This document shows, piece after piece, positions 21,320 to 29,235 of a stretch of 64,000 nt of DNA. Position numbers and translations under genes: made by a program. Under the pieces are notes generated by a model. The model worked only from the letters and a program-made list of their open reading frames with translations, did no database searches and was not told the DNA's origin. The stretch comes from Coprobacillus sp. (GTDB lineage Bacteria > Bacillota_I > Bacilli_A > RFN20 > CAG-826). The first letter of the stretch is position 1. Every line of letters starts with the position of its first letter. The stretch spans positions 1 through 64,000 of the forward strand of contig JAJQAG010000003.1 of the NCBI GenBank assembly GCA_021203905.1. The letters are read 5' to 3'.

Positions 21320-22636
21320 TTAATCTTTGAGGCAACCAATAGGAATAATGTACACCCCATCAGGTCTTTGATAGGCATGTTGTGTAGCGGTAAGTATGGC
21401 TTTAAATGTCGGCTTCCCATACTTATCAACCTCTCTCTCACACCTTGCATCATGCTCCAATATTGATTGTTCAAGAGTGTTGAGGTGCTTGGCCGCTACC
21501 TCTTCATCTTTTTCAGCAAGTTTGCATTCCATTAAAGCATATCTTCCATCGTTAAGATGAAGAATGATATCAGCTTCTAGACCATTGATGTCGTGGTAGA
21601 AGGAAACAACCCCGTCATGAGAAGAGGAATATATTTTTATATCTCTTATACAAAGTGATTCAAAAAGAAATCCAAATAACCCCATGTTTAGTTTACAACT
21701 CTCTGGTGTGAGATTAAGGGCGCTGACCGCAATCGAAGGATCAATGAAGTTCTTCTTAGTCGTCGTTCGTAAAGATGTTTTAGAGCGGATGTTAGGACAC
21801 CAGGCATGGATTTCTTCAACAATATATAATCTTTCTAAATCATCGACGTATTTATCAAAGGTCCTGACATCAAGAGTTTCATTAACCGCAGCATCTTTAC
21901 ATAAGGTGGATTTACGAGCACATGTACATATGTTTCTGGCATAAGAAAGGAGAATATTATGAACGAGATTGTGATTAATTTTCTTCCCTTCAATATTTTC
22001 GACATCAGTTTCATATATTTGCTTTGTTAAGTCTCTTGCAATCGCGAGTTTGTCCTCTTTGTTTTCAATGAGAACTGACTGTGGCCATCCACCTCGACAT
22101 AGGGCAAAGACAACATCATCAAAAGACATTTGGCAAGATCCGTTTATGGGTTTTCCGGGGTTATCAAATAAAGACATTAAGGAGATATCCCCACTAGATT
22201 CACCACTTTCATAGAGACTCATGGGTAGCATTGTGAGACGAGATATTCTCCCCGTTCCCGTGTGAGGAAGGACTAGTCTCCTTGATGCGGAACCAGTAAG
22301 AATATAAAGTCCCTTCTCATTCAACTCATCCACCTTCTTTCTCACTCCTAACCAGATTTTATCTTTGGCATCTTGCCACTCATCAAATAAGATAGGGGTC
22401 TTTCCATTAAATAATTCCCAAACATTATTCTCGGCGATGTTCTTATATACTGGACCCATCTCGGGATCCTCAAATTCAATAACAGTCTTGGCAAATTGCT
22501 TTCCTGTCGTGGTCTTTCCACAACCCTTAGGACCGACAATGTACGTACAACCAAAAATACGTAAGTTTCTTTCAAGATTCTTATCAAATATACGAGGAAG
22601 ATAATGAGATGTTGTTTCTTCGTTTTTCATACACAT
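21320..22636 (-). CDS. AAA_14 ATPase with C-terminal DUF4143 (PD-(D/E)xK-like) domain
   Basis: YIVGPKGCGKTTTGKQFA Walker A, PILFDEWQD Walker B, TGSASRR. C-terminal LEADIILHLNDGRYALMECKL nuclease-fold motif. Start taken at MCMKNEE/MKNEE. Confidence 0.9.
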   Translation of the reverse strand: MCMKNEETTSHYLPRIFDKNLERNLRIFGCTYIVGPKGCGKTTTGKQFAKTVIEFEDPEMGPVYKNIAENNVWELFNGKTPILFDEWQDAKDKIWLGVRKKVDELNEKGLYILTGSASRRLVLPHTGTGRISRLTMLPMSLYESGESSGDISLMSLFDNPGKPINGSCQMSFDDVVFALCRGGWPQSVLIENKEDKLAIARDLTKQIYETDVENIEGKKINHNLVHNILLSYARNICTCARKSTLCKDAAVNETLDVRTFDKYVDDLERLYIVEEIHAWCPNIRSKTSLRTTTKKNFIDPSIAVSALNLTPESCKLNMGLFGFLFESLCIRDIKIYSSSHDGVVSFYHDINGLEADIILHLNDGRYALMECKLAEKDEEVAAKHLNTLEQSILEHDARCEREVDKYGKPTFKAILTATQHAYQRPDGVYIIPIGCLKD

Positions 22637-22637
22637 T

Positions 22638-22666
22638 ATTATAGTGATGACCAAGCAATAATTAAA
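22638..22666 (-). promoter_or_regulatory. promoter of the DUF4143 ATPase gene
   Basis: TTTAAT (22661-22666)-17-TATAAT (22638-22643). The -10 lies 1-7 nt from candidate ATGs. Confidence 0.6.
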
Positions 22667-22672
22667 GACCTT

Positions 22673-22767
22673 TTAAACAAAAATGCGCATTTCGATGGAC
22701 AAAAAATGTAGAGTTTAATGGACAAAAAATGCTGATTTCGATGGACAAAAAATGTAGAGTTTAATGG
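22673..22767. repeat. 23-bp-period tandem array (46-bp higher-order repeat) upstream of the DUF4143 gene
   Basis: Core TGGACAAAAAATG at 22696, 22719 and 22742, with a degenerate copy at 22673 and a truncated tgg at 22765. The 10-bp spacers alternate (cgcatttcga / tagagtttaa / ctgatttcga / tagagtttaa). Confidence 0.92.
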
Positions 22768-22803
22768 CTCTACACTTCTTTAATAATTAATTAAATAACG
22801 TAG

Positions 22804-23670
22804 TTATTTAAGAGAATCGATGTGCTTCTTTACTTGTTCACCAATATCTTCTCTTTTAAGAGAGAGATCAATCGTCGCTGTGACATAGGAGAGCTTATCT
22901 CCACAGTCGTAGCGTGTCCCAACAAAATCATAAGCATAGAGATTGGCCAGTTTAGCGAGAGCATCTGTGAGTTGAATCTCTCCTCCCACTCCCGGTTCAA
23001 GGTTATGAATAATCCCAAAGATTTCAGGGGTTAAGATATATCTACCTAGAGCAGCATACTTACTAGGAGGATTGTCTTTAGGTTTTTCCACCATGGCCTT
23101 AACTTCAATGAGGCGACCATTGATTTTTCCGGGTTTGATGATTCCATACTTATGAGTAAGAGAGGCATCAACTTGTTGCACTCCTAAGATTGAGCATTCA
23201 CATTTCTCATAAGCATCTATGAGTTGCTTTGTCACTGGTTCAGTCTCGTTATCAGTGACAATTAAATCATCCCCAAGAAGGACCACAAAAGGTTCATCCT
23301 GGGTATACTTCTCCACAGTGGAGATAGTATAACCTAAGCCTTTAGGGGTCTTTTGATAGATGAATTTTATATTAGCGAGATGAGTGACATAATGGACAGA
23401 ATCCGCGAGATCCGCTTTGCCTATACTTCTTAAATACTTTTCATATTTGGGATCTTTTTTAAAAAATTGCTCAATTTCCTTCTTATCTTTAAGAGTGCAA
23501 ATATAAATATCAGTGATGCCACTTTTAACAGCTTCCTCCACTAAATAGAGGATGATGGGTTTATCAATAATAGGAAGCATCTCCTTACCCACACCTTTAG
23601 TGATGGGAAGGAATCTAGTTCCGTATCCAGCCGCGGTAATCACCGCTTTAGTAATCTTGTTATCTGACAT
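22804..23670 (-). CDS. galU: UTP--glucose-1-phosphate uridylyltransferase
   Basis: KAVITAAGYGTRFLPITKGVGKEMLPIIDKPIILYLVEEAVKSGI, GGEIQLTDAL. Confidence 0.96.
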   Translation of the reverse strand: MSDNKITKAVITAAGYGTRFLPITKGVGKEMLPIIDKPIILYLVEEAVKSGITDIYICTLKDKKEIEQFFKKDPKYEKYLRSIGKADLADSVHYVTHLANIKFIYQKTPKGLGYTISTVEKYTQDEPFVVLLGDDLIVTDNETEPVTKQLIDAYEKCECSILGVQQVDASLTHKYGIIKPGKINGRLIEVKAMVEKPKDNPPSKYAALGRYILTPEIFGIIHNLEPGVGGEIQLTDALAKLANLYAYDFVGTRYDCGDKLSYVTATIDLSLKREDIGEQVKKHIDSLK

Positions 23671-23672
23671 AA

Positions 23673-24092
23673 CTACTTATTATTCTTTCTATTATTTTGT
23701 TCAATCGTAATGAGCTTCTTTAAGGTCTTTAAATCACTATTAGTGAGATAGGTATTCTTATCGATGAAACCCCCATGGGACATCTTTTGATAGATGAAGT
23801 CATTAACGGATTCATACTCACTTTCATTGCTCTCTACTTTAGGGGCTTTAGGAGTTGCTGGTTTCGCTATAGCGGCTTCATTAATGTACTCCTCAAGTCT
23901 TGATTCAAGACTTCTGAGGTTGTATGAATAATCCATCACCACAATGGGATCAAAGTAAGAGAAGAAATCATTAATAACTTCTGGATAGTAGCCTAAAATC
24001 GGAGCGAGTTTCTCACAAGTAACATAGTTTCCTTTAACTTTTCTTAAAGCCGATAAGTATTTCTTACATTGACTGAGTGAAGGTTGCTTCAT
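23673..24092 (-). CDS. hypothetical protein
   Basis: Complete 139-aa ORF immediately upstream of galU. No recognised family. Confidence 0.6.
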   Translation of the reverse strand: MKQPSLSQCKKYLSALRKVKGNYVTCEKLAPILGYYPEVINDFFSYFDPIVVMDYSYNLRSLESRLEEYINEAAIAKPATPKAPKVESNESEYESVNDFIYQKMSHGGFIDKNTYLTNSDLKTLKKLITIEQNNRKNNK

Positions 24093-24151
24093 ATATGTAA
24101 TACCTTACATATTATTGTAGTCTTAATAACTAAAATGTAAAAATAAAAAAA

Positions 24152-24227
<76 letters not shown>

Positions 24228-24275
24228 ATCACTTGTAAATAGTATTTTATAAAACTTCTCCTTAAATATCAATAA

Positions 24276-24644
24276 TTACAAACTGTTGTCTATGGCAAGA
24301 ATCTTTTGAATAAAGGTGAGCAAATCTGCTATATCATGGGTTGCCGCATTATAAAGTAGCAAGACATCAAGGCTTCCATATTCATGAACTATTCGGTGTC
24401 TCATACCTAAAATTGCACTCCATGGAATCTCTTGGTGAGCAGAGGTAAATTCTTTGCTAAGTTTGCCAATATGCTCACCAATATCTATAATTAGCATCGC
24501 TGCGGTGTTATATGCTCCATCATCATTTTTAAAATCATCAATTGATAATCCATCAACTTTTAAAAGAATCTTTTTACAATTGTCCGCTACTTTTTCTAGA
24601 TGGTAAGTGTCATCCTTAAGGTTATCCATAAATCTTGATGCCAT
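24276..24644 (-). CDS. HEPN-family toxin (HepT-like, DUF86)
   Basis: LGMRHRIVHEYGSLD contains the RX4HXY HEPN motif. The gene directly follows and overlaps an MNT gene. An alternative start at 24629 shortens the overlap. Confidence 0.88.
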   Translation of the reverse strand: MASRFMDNLKDDTYHLEKVADNCKKILLKVDGLSIDDFKNDDGAYNTAAMLIIDIGEHIGKLSKEFTSAHQEIPWSAILGMRHRIVHEYGSLDVLLLYNAATHDIADLLTFIQKILAIDNSL

Positions 24645-25101
24645 CCTTCATCACTTCATTGACGAGAAAATTACTATCGTTCTCAAATTGCCGTTGATTC
24701 AAAACCTCGATTCTTTTATGTAACCCCTCAGATAATTCTTCAAGCATTCCAAAGTAGCGAATATCCGCCATCGGAGTGGAGATGAATAAATCAACATCAC
24801 TGCTTTCATTTGCATATCCTTTTGCGTAGCTTCCAAATAAATAACAGTACTCGATGTCGTAATGACTAAAGACTTTTTGACATACCTCTTTTATCTTATC
24901 TAAAGATAAGACACCATGATCCTCATCTATTCTTAAATGTTCCTTAAATAAGTTAGACATATACTTATATTTAATCGTATCTACTTTTCTTGGATCGTTT
25001 TCATAATTCTGATATGTCCTGAGAGGAACATTTAAAAATGTTGCGGCCTCCGCTTGAGACATGTTTGTTTGCTTTCTCAGTTCTTTTAAAGTCGGTTCCA
25101 T
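24622..25101 (-). CDS. minimal nucleotidyltransferase antitoxin (MntA-like) fused to N-terminal XRE HTH
   Basis: N-terminal ELRKQTNMSQAEAATFLNVPLRTYQNYE HTH. YLFGSYAKGYANESSDVDLFI is the GSX10DXD MNT signature. Start taken at MEPTLKEL. Confidence 0.88.
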   Translation of the reverse strand: MEPTLKELRKQTNMSQAEAATFLNVPLRTYQNYENDPRKVDTIKYKYMSNLFKEHLRIDEDHGVLSLDKIKEVCQKVFSHYDIEYCYLFGSYAKGYANESSDVDLFISTPMADIRYFGMLEELSEGLHKRIEVLNQRQFENDSNFLVNEVMKDGIKIYG

Positions 25102-25117
25102 AATATTCTCTACATAT

Positions 25118-25145
25118 ATTATATGCAATTATTGTGTTATTTCAA
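25118..25145 (-). promoter_or_regulatory. promoter of the MNT/HEPN module
   Basis: TTGAAA (25140-25145)-16-TATAAT (25118-25123) on minus. Confidence 0.7.
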
Positions 25146-25190
25146 AATAAAAATACGCCATTATTGCGTATCATTATCTTTATTTTGAAA
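25140..25190. repeat. 12-bp inverted repeat spanning two divergent -35 boxes
   Basis: tttcaaaataaa (25140-25151) / tttattttgaaa (25179-25190), perfect. Contains a nested atacgc/gcgtat (25153-25158/25166-25171). Confidence 0.85.
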
Positions 25191-25212
25191 ATATCAACCA
25201 CTGCTTTATAAT
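25185..25212 (+). promoter_or_regulatory. promoter of the zinc-ribbon protein gene
   Basis: TTGAAA (25185-25190)-16-TATAAT (25207-25212), a mirror image of the MNT promoter. Confidence 0.7.
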
Positions 25213-25234
25213 ATATAAAGCGAGGAAAGAGATT

Positions 25235-25615
25235 ATGAAGTATTGTACACATTGTGGCGCTCAATTAAATGACGATGATATGTATTGTCCCTCTTGTGGC
25301 ACTGCTGTAGCCACGAGTGCGGGTAATCCCTATAGTAGCACTAGTGATAGTGAACCCTGGTCTTTTGGCGTCAATGATCAACAAGGACAGAGTGGAGTGG
25401 AGACTGCAGCAGAGGTCTTTATGGTTATCTCTTGTGTTATTTGTGCCTTCTCCCTTATCGCTTTAGCGTGGAATATCCCCATGACTGTTCACGTCTTTAG
25501 ATGTGTAAAGAGACATAAGAGGATTGGCATTGCCTTTAAGATATGCACCTTGATATTTGTTTCTATAATTGGAGGCATTCTTCTCTTTTGTAGAAATGAA
25601 CACGGAAAAATATAA
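25235..25615 (+). CDS. zinc-ribbon membrane protein
   Basis: MKYCTHCGAQLNDDDMYCPSCGTAV double CxxC, followed by TM segments. Confidence 0.8.
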   Translation: MKYCTHCGAQLNDDDMYCPSCGTAVATSAGNPYSSTSDSEPWSFGVNDQQGQSGVETAAEVFMVISCVICAFSLIALAWNIPMTVHVFRCVKRHKRIGIAFKICTLIFVSIIGGILLFCRNEHGKI

Positions 25616-25663
25616 AGCACTTCTATGAAGTGTTTTATTTTATAAAATGATATAATCAAATTG

Positions 25664-27259
25664 ATGAAGAAGAATAAAGTCATAATCCCCATAGTAATCT
25701 TGGCCACAACCTTAGTTTTAAGTGGGTGCGAGATAGGAGGCCACTCTAACGGTGGTGTCCATGATAACACCACTGATTCTTTTGACCTTGATAATGGAGA
25801 GGATGTTGAGGAACATGATTCTGTCACTAAAGGGAGCTACACTATCACCCTTTATGCTAATGGTGATCAACATGGAGTTATTGAAGCGGGAAGTGGCTAT
25901 GTCTCCTATCCAACCTATATCACCTATATCAAAGAGCAGATGGCGGGTCATGATAACTCCATCCTTATTTCTAATGGTGATCTCTGGCAAGGAACCTATG
26001 AATCAAATATCTATTATGGAGAGGTTCTTACAGAGCTACTTGATGTCGCGGGTTATTCATGTATGACACTCGGTAATCACGATTTTGACTGGGGACAAGA
26101 TGTCATTAGAGAGAACAAAGAGAAAACTAATGTTCCCTTCCTTGGATGTAATATTGTCTATTATGGAACAGATACACTTGTGGACTACGTCGAGCCCTAC
26201 ACAATTGTGGATACAGATTGTGGCTTAAGAGTGGGTATTATTGGAGCGATTAATCCCGATCAATGGTCTTCAATTTCTTCTAGTTATGTTCAAGATATCG
26301 ATTTCATCGATCCCCTTGAACCAATGCAAAAATATAGTGACTACATGAGAAGCACTCTTGGGTGTGAAATTATCGTTGCCTCGTTCCACGCGGGAACAGA
26401 TGACGCGAGAAGCTATATCAGCGCATTAGGAGAAGAATCCCCTAATACAGGGCTTCCTTATATAGATGCCGCTTTTACTAGTCATGACCACACTCCTAAT
26501 AATGGAAAGATAAATGGTGTCCCCTATATCAATAGTGGCGATAAAAACTCTTATCTTTCTCGTATTACCCTTAACTGGAGTAATGGAAAGGTGACCTCTA
26601 GTGAGACAAGAAACCTTAATACCGCAAGTCTCTCAAAAAATTCCTATCCAGAGGATGAAGAAGCGAGAGAATTAATCGATAATAAAATCACAACAGAAGA
26701 TAAGAACAAAGGAAATGAAGTAGAGGGAAAACTCGCAACGAGTTTTTATCGATATTGTTCAAGTGGTAACTATGGACCAAGACTCGCAGCGAGATCGATG
26801 TATGAATACTGCACAAGTGAAGGATATAATAATCTCACTTGTGTCTTTGTTAATGATACAAGAGCGGTCTTATCCGCAGGAAATGTCACTTATGCGAATA
26901 TCTTAGAAGCCGTCCCCTTCTTTGATAAGACAGTTATTATGAAGGTCAAAGGAAGCGTTCTTAGTCGAGAACTCCGTTATGCCTATGGAAGCGGTAATAG
27001 TAGCGCTTCAGTCCTATACTACGCTCCAAGTGAGACAAAGATAAATAGTAACACGACATACACTATCGCTGCCTATGACTATCTCGCGTATCATATGAAT
27101 GCTTCAACAAGACAATATAATTACTTCACTGAATTTGAAGTGGTCGCCGAACTTGATATGTGGCCAGTGGATTATATCTCTAGTTATATGAATTCCTTTA
27201 ATGGAGCCGCTATTGATATCGATGTTTTCCCTGAAGAGAACTATACATGTCTTTCTTAA
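25664..27259 (+). CDS. secreted lipoprotein 5'-nucleotidase / metallophosphoesterase
   Basis: Lipobox TLVLSGCE; ANGDQHG, SNGDLWQGTYESN, MTLGNHDFDWG metallophosphatase motifs; 5'-nucleotidase C-terminal region. Confidence 0.85.
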   Translation: MKKNKVIIPIVILATTLVLSGCEIGGHSNGGVHDNTTDSFDLDNGEDVEEHDSVTKGSYTITLYANGDQHGVIEAGSGYVSYPTYITYIKEQMAGHDNSILISNGDLWQGTYESNIYYGEVLTELLDVAGYSCMTLGNHDFDWGQDVIRENKEKTNVPFLGCNIVYYGTDTLVDYVEPYTIVDTDCGLRVGIIGAINPDQWSSISSSYVQDIDFIDPLEPMQKYSDYMRSTLGCEIIVASFHAGTDDARSYISALGEESPNTGLPYIDAAFTSHDHTPNNGKINGVPYINSGDKNSYLSRITLNWSNGKVTSSETRNLNTASLSKNSYPEDEEARELIDNKITTEDKNKGNEVEGKLATSFYRYCSSGNYGPRLAARSMYEYCTSEGYNNLTCVFVNDTRAVLSAGNVTYANILEAVPFFDKTVIMKVKGSVLSRELRYAYGSGNSSASVLYYAPSETKINSNTTYTIAAYDYLAYHMNASTRQYNYFTEFEVVAELDMWPVDYISSYMNSFNGAAIDIDVFPEENYTCLS

Positions 27260-27277
27260 AATTAGTTCAATAAGATT

Positions 27278-27307
27278 AAAAAAGTCGCCATTTTGACGAT
27301 TTTTTTA
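27278..27307. terminator. bidirectional terminator between convergent nucleotidase genes
   Basis: aaaaaagtcg...cgattttttt stem. Confidence 0.65.
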
Positions 27308-27332
27308 TTTTTTGTTTGTGTTTTTGCGGCTT

Positions 27333-29228
27333 TTAAGAAAGAAATGAGAAATTAGAGCCAACATAATCTGAGGCAAGTAAAGATCCACCCTTACCTTTAA
27401 TGTAATCATAGACAATATCACAAGGATATTTCTCTAGCTCTCCTTTAATCACAAATGGATCAGAGGAAGCGAAGAAATTGTCATATGCGCGATTAGTGCC
27501 AGTGTGGAAGGCAAGATAATCACAGATAGCAATAGTATAGGTATCGGAATAAGTAGCATTTATCGAGAGACTACTATCAGGGGAGTAATAGTAATTAGAC
27601 TTTGCCACAGTGGATAGTTCAATCCCAGTTACCTCCATGATGATGGTCTTATTAAAGAAGGGATAAGCATCAAGAAGGTTTCTGTATGTCACATCTCCTT
27701 TATATAGTTTCGCTCTCGCCTCATTACAGATCGCCACATCAATAGAATATCCACTACTAGTCACATATTCATACATTGCTTGTGCAAGCATATTCGGGGC
27801 TTCTTTTGTATCAGAGAAGGTAGAGTCAATACTGCCCACAATCTCATTGCCCTTATTCTTTATCTCATCATCACAGTAGGTATCAATTAATTCTCTTGTT
27901 CTTATATCTTCTATATAGGTTTCACTAACTTCACTGGTAGAGAGATTCTCAATAGTGTTATAAGTAACCTCTCCACTATCATAGGTAAGGGAGATGTGAG
28001 AGAGATTCTGATTATTATCTCCAGAATTAGCATAGGCTAAGCCAGACATTGTTCCATATGTGGCCTTATGATCGTGCGCAGTAAAGGCCGCATCAACATA
28101 TGGCTTTCCACTGACATCAGAGACCTTTGATAAATCTCTCATGGTGCTTCTTTCATCACTTGTTCCGGCGTGCATAGACGCAATAACAAGGTCACAACCA
28201 AACTCGGTTCTTAATCGATCTGAATATTCAATAATCGCGTCTTCTTCATAAAGGAACTCAATATCATCCACCATCGTGGAGGTAATAGAGGTGATTTGTC
28301 CTTTTCCGATTACTCCAATGATCCCGATCTTTAAACCATCTTTCTCTACGATTGTATATGGTTGAGCGTAGTTCACTATCTCCTCCGTATCTCTATACAC
28401 CACATTCGCGGCTAAGTAGGGAACTTGACTATGACTCTTATTCTCTCTTATAACCTCTTCTCCCCAATCCCACTCATGATTACCAAGGGTAAAGGAGACA
28501 TAACCAACCTCATTTATGATTTCATTAAGAAGCGCTCCATAGTTAAAGTTAGACTCATATGTTCCCTGCCAGAGGTCTCCATTAGAAAGAAGGATACTAC
28601 TTCCTTCGCAATTCTCTATTTGCTCATAGATGAAAGAGACATATTCAGGCATAGAGGGAAGAGTTTCACTATTATACTGAGTTTCTTCTAAGACTCCGTG
28701 TTGATCACCATTGGCAAAGAAATCAATGGTTATCGGAGTGGTCACTACTTCTGGATTAAGGTTATCAGTGGTGTCTTTTCCGAAGGTGATATCCACCCAC
28801 TGCTCTTTTGTGTCACCATCATAAGTAACCTTAATGTTATAGTATCCACTTTTAAGGATATCCACTTGATTATCGTTATATAAGGTAACATTATTGCCAA
28901 CAAAGGCTTCAGAATCAGTGTTGTAATTCTCTATGATATATTCTCCCTCTTCGGGGATAATCTGAAAGACATCACCCACACTTAAATATAGGTCAGTGAC
29001 CTCTTGGACATAGCGGTAACGAGAGGACTCAATAGTCTTAAGGGCCACTCCGCTATCCTTATCATAGTTAAGACCGTTGACATAAGAGCCATAACCAACG
29101 AGATACATGGGCTCTCCTCCGATAGCGGCGCAGACACCCTTACAAGAATAAGGACTCTTGTTATTACAACCCGCTAAGAGAAGGGTTAGAGCGGTTAAAG
29201 ATAAAGCGATATAGTGATGTTTCATCAT
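27333..29228 (-). CDS. secreted lipoprotein 5'-nucleotidase / metallophosphoesterase (paralog, inverted)
   Basis: Lipobox LTLLLAGCNN; ANGDQHGVLEE, SNGDLWQGTYESNF, FTLGNHEWDWGEEVIRENKS, nearly colinear with the plus-strand paralog. Start trimmed to MMKHHY. Confidence 0.87.
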   Translation of the reverse strand: MMKHHYIALSLTALTLLLAGCNNKSPYSCKGVCAAIGGEPMYLVGYGSYVNGLNYDKDSGVALKTIESSRYRYVQEVTDLYLSVGDVFQIIPEEGEYIIENYNTDSEAFVGNNVTLYNDNQVDILKSGYYNIKVTYDGDTKEQWVDITFGKDTTDNLNPEVVTTPITIDFFANGDQHGVLEETQYNSETLPSMPEYVSFIYEQIENCEGSSILLSNGDLWQGTYESNFNYGALLNEIINEVGYVSFTLGNHEWDWGEEVIRENKSHSQVPYLAANVVYRDTEEIVNYAQPYTIVEKDGLKIGIIGVIGKGQITSITSTMVDDIEFLYEEDAIIEYSDRLRTEFGCDLVIASMHAGTSDERSTMRDLSKVSDVSGKPYVDAAFTAHDHKATYGTMSGLAYANSGDNNQNLSHISLTYDSGEVTYNTIENLSTSEVSETYIEDIRTRELIDTYCDDEIKNKGNEIVGSIDSTFSDTKEAPNMLAQAMYEYVTSSGYSIDVAICNEARAKLYKGDVTYRNLLDAYPFFNKTIIMEVTGIELSTVAKSNYYYSPDSSLSINATYSDTYTIAICDYLAFHTGTNRAYDNFFASSDPFVIKGELEKYPCDIVYDYIKGKGGSLLASDYVGSNFSFLS

Positions 29229-29235
29229 AAGTATT

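Noticed and set aside
22673-22767. CRISPR array
   Set aside because: 23-bp period with 10-bp spacers that themselves repeat in alternation; no unique spacers and no cas genes nearby.
21244-22767. Insertion sequence
   Set aside because: No transposase, and I could not find matching terminal inverted repeats on the left side of the DUF4143 gene. Mobility remains only a hypothesis.
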